The notes beneath the pieces are model-generated. The model was not told the origin of the DNA, made no database searches, and saw nothing but the letters and a program-made list of their open reading frames with translations. The position numbers and the translations under genes are program-made. Of a stretch of DNA of 64,000 nt, positions 62,492-64,000 are shown one piece after another (the stretch's first letter is position 1; each line of letters starts with the position of its first letter). Source of the DNA: Lacrimispora indolis DSM 755 (GTDB lineage Bacteria; Bacillota; Clostridia; Lachnospirales; Lachnospiraceae); assembly GCF_000526995.1 (NCBI RefSeq), contig NZ_AZUI01000001.1:3700001-3764000 (forward strand), given 5' to 3'.

Positions 62492-62508
62492 TCAGAAGAG
62501 ACAATCAG

Positions 62509-63342
62509 TTATATCAAATATTTCTGCACATAGTTGTTAAATAGCAAATCGAAAAAATAGTTTATGCCATATCGGGTATAAACGTTCTGCATTCCATTGG
62601 AAATGTATTCACAGGACTGGAACTTGTCGCTTAAGAAAATTATGGTGTCGTAATATTCCTCAAATTGCTTTGCATGGTTTAAAGTAATCAGAAACTTGTG
62701 CGCCTTGACATCTTTAACGTCATCCTTGGTTGTTATGGCGTAATTTCCGGATGCAGAACATGTTATAAGCAGGTCATCTTTCGTGAGTGTGGAAAGAATT
62801 CCCGCGTTGCTTGATATATTTGTAACAAGCTTGATCAGTCTTCCTAAGGAAGTCATTTCCAGTTGAAATTCCTTGGCAGAGGAACTTGATGTATCTGAAT
62901 TCAGAATGACAACGTTATGGCTTGCTCTAATCAGGTCGACAAGCAGCCCGATATTCTGCTGGTCAATGGTATCATTAATATCCTTAAGCATATCGACCAT
63001 GGAATTCATAATGTAGTCATTAAAAGAAGACTGGTTAACAAAGTCAATAAATGCCTTTGAATGAACCCGCATATGTCTGATGTTATCTTTCATGTGTGTA
63101 AAGCTTTCAAATCCAATGCTTTTCACAAATCTGTGAATTGTACTCCTTGATACATAACAGTAATCGATTACATCATAAATACTGATTTTATCCAAAACAT
63201 CTATGCGCTCCAGCAGATAATTCGCCAAAACGTAGTTTATATCATCTTCACTGGAATAATTAATGATAGCAAGCAAAGAAGAGGTGATATTAAATCCTTT
63301 CAGGCTAAATGTATTTTGTTGTTTTTTATTATTTTCATTCAT
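62509..63342 (-). CDS. RpiR/MurR-family regulator
   Basis: A 277-residue regulator counted from ATG 63342 (MNENNKKQQN). The in-frame ATG at 63360 has no better ribosome site, so the start is uncertain. The N-terminal RpiR helix-turn-helix is visible (LERIDVLDKISIYDVIDYCY, VSRSTIHRFVKSIGFESF), and the C-terminal SIS sugar-phosphate domain includes VVILNSDTSSSSAKEFQL and LLITCSASGNYAITTKDD. It is divergent from a glucose-family PTS gene, with a palindrome in the 238-base gap, and probably regulates that gene in response to a sugar phosphate. Confidence 0.9.
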   Translation of the reverse strand: MNENNKKQQNTFSLKGFNITSSLLAIINYSSEDDINYVLANYLLERIDVLDKISIYDVIDYCYVSRSTIHRFVKSIGFESFTHMKDNIRHMRVHSKAFIDFVNQSSFNDYIMNSMVDMLKDINDTIDQQNIGLLVDLIRASHNVVILNSDTSSSSAKEFQLEMTSLGRLIKLVTNISSNAGILSTLTKDDLLITCSASGNYAITTKDDVKDVKAHKFLITLNHAKQFEEYYDTIIFLSDKFQSCEYISNGMQNVYTRYGINYFFDLLFNNYVQKYLI

Positions 63343-63413
63343 ACCCCGATTATATATCAAAAATCATACCGATACAATATAGAATAAAAGCAAAATTACT
63401 GGAATTTATATTT

Positions 63414-63432
63414 GGTTTCATATTATGAAACC
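63414..63432. promoter_or_regulatory. Palindromic candidate operator for the RpiR regulator
   Basis: GGTTTCATATTATGAAACC is a perfect inverted repeat with 8-base arms and a 3-base centre. TTTCA/TGAAA half-sites are common in RpiR-family operators. It lies between the divergent RpiR and PTS genes, about 150 bases before the PTS start. Confidence 0.6.
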
Positions 63433-63580
63433 CGCGGTTTTGCAGAAATCTGATATACTTTATCCATGGAATTCATGCAGCGCGCAAATGTAATTTCCAA
63501 TTTATAAATGAGGGTATCGTAAAATTCCTAATTTGTGGCAAAAACATCGGGAAACAAATTATAAGAAGAGGGGAAAGATT

Positions 63581-64000
63581 ATGGCAAAAAAAGATTATGT
63601 ACAGATATGTGAAGATATAATCAGTACTTGCGGAGGCGAATCAAACATTGCTAATGTTACACATTGTATGACCCGTTTACGTATACAGTTACATGATGAA
63701 ACCAGGATCAATAAAGATGAGGCAAAGAAAATATCAGGGGTCATTGATCTTATTGTCCGGGGCGGAGAGTACCAGTTTGTTATCGGACAAGATGTTCCGG
63801 CGCTTTTTGCAGAATTTAAGAAGCACGATGGCATCAAAACCGGTGGTGAAATTCAGGATACAGATGCTGTTAAACAGGATATAAAAGCAGGAAGAGAGAA
63901 TTTTTTTGCAAATATTATGGCATTTATCGGCGGTACATTCTCTCCGGTTATTCCGGTACTGATTGCAGGTGGTCTTACCGGAGCAGTTTTAACTCTTCTT
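63581..64000 (+). CDS. PTS glucose-family IIBC component, N-terminal part
   Basis: It starts at ATG 63581 after AGAGGGG and runs off the window; 140 residues are visible. The IIB domain comes first (YVQICEDIISTCGGESNIAN, then the site THCMTRLRI with phospho-Cys29, and VRGGEYQFVIGQDV). A linker follows, then the first IIC membrane segment (FIGGTFSPVIPVLIAGGLTG). The B-C order and this phosphorylation site fit beta-glucoside, sucrose or N-acetylmuramic acid permeases. The neighbouring RpiR/MurR-type regulator makes a MurP-like or glucosamine-type sugar possible, but the substrate cannot be fixed. Confidence 0.92.
   Translation, partial: MAKKDYVQICEDIISTCGGESNIANVTHCMTRLRIQLHDETRINKDEAKKISGVIDLIVRGGEYQFVIGQDVPALFAEFKKHDGIKTGGEIQDTDAVKQDIKAGRENFFANIMAFIGGTFSPVIPVLIAGGLTGAVLTLL

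Overview
The window looks like chromosome of an anaerobic low-to-mid GC Bacillota, most likely a gut-type Lachnospiraceae (Lacrimispora/Lachnoclostridium-like). The evidence is AGGAGG-type ribosome binding sites, YesM/YesN two-component systems, several carbohydrate ABC and PTS loci, and a clostridial butyrate pathway with electron-bifurcating Etf complexes. The genus is inferred from recalled family resemblance only. No rRNA, tRNA, CRISPR array or intact insertion sequence was seen.

Layout. 1-7.4 kb: the end of an acidic Glu/Lys repeat protein, small proteins and small membrane proteins of unknown function (two are paralogues), a translationally coupled membrane protein/OmpR regulator/histidine kinase operon, a frameshifted papain-like pseudogene and an internally shortened chemotaxis-receptor-like protein. 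7.5-15.5 kb: an ArsR-type regulator and a sugar isomerase/epimerase, divergent from an ABC sugar importer with a GH2 glycosidase and a HAD phosphatase. 15.8-20.9 kb: a DeoR regulator divergent from a complete mannose-family PTS (IIB-IIC-IID-IIA) and a cytosolic Cys-type sulfatase. 21-34.6 kb: a GH78 rhamnosidase divergent from a second ABC importer, a YesMN two-component system, a serine hydrolase and a GH38 alpha-mannosidase.

35.3-62.1 kb is a 27-kb fermentation supercluster, all on the plus strand except one NifU-like gene. Succinate-semialdehyde dehydrogenase, 4-hydroxybutyrate dehydrogenase, 4-hydroxybutyryl-CoA dehydratase and two tandem CoA-transferases lead to crotonyl-CoA. Thiolase, crotonase, 3-hydroxybutyryl-CoA dehydrogenase and butyryl-CoA dehydrogenase with EtfBA make the butyrate spine. 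A LarA-type racemase, lactate permease, two FAD lactate dehydrogenase-like proteins and a second EtfBA, whose EtfA carries a [4Fe-4S] domain, supply lactate oxidation. Lactate and C4 hydroxyacid routes therefore meet at crotonyl/butyryl-CoA.

Embedded between the 4-hydroxybutyrate and butyrate halves (42.8-48.4 kb) is a module with no obvious place in either pathway: a LysR regulator, a Cys-rich/MaoC fusion, an acyl carrier protein, a LuxE-like acyl-protein synthetase, a LuxC-like acyl reductase and an AMP-forming ligase. Together they resemble a carboxylic acid reductase split into separate proteins, and this is the best candidate for an undescribed system here. The right edge holds a decayed ABC permease remnant, an RpiR regulator and the start of a divergent glucose-family PTS permease.
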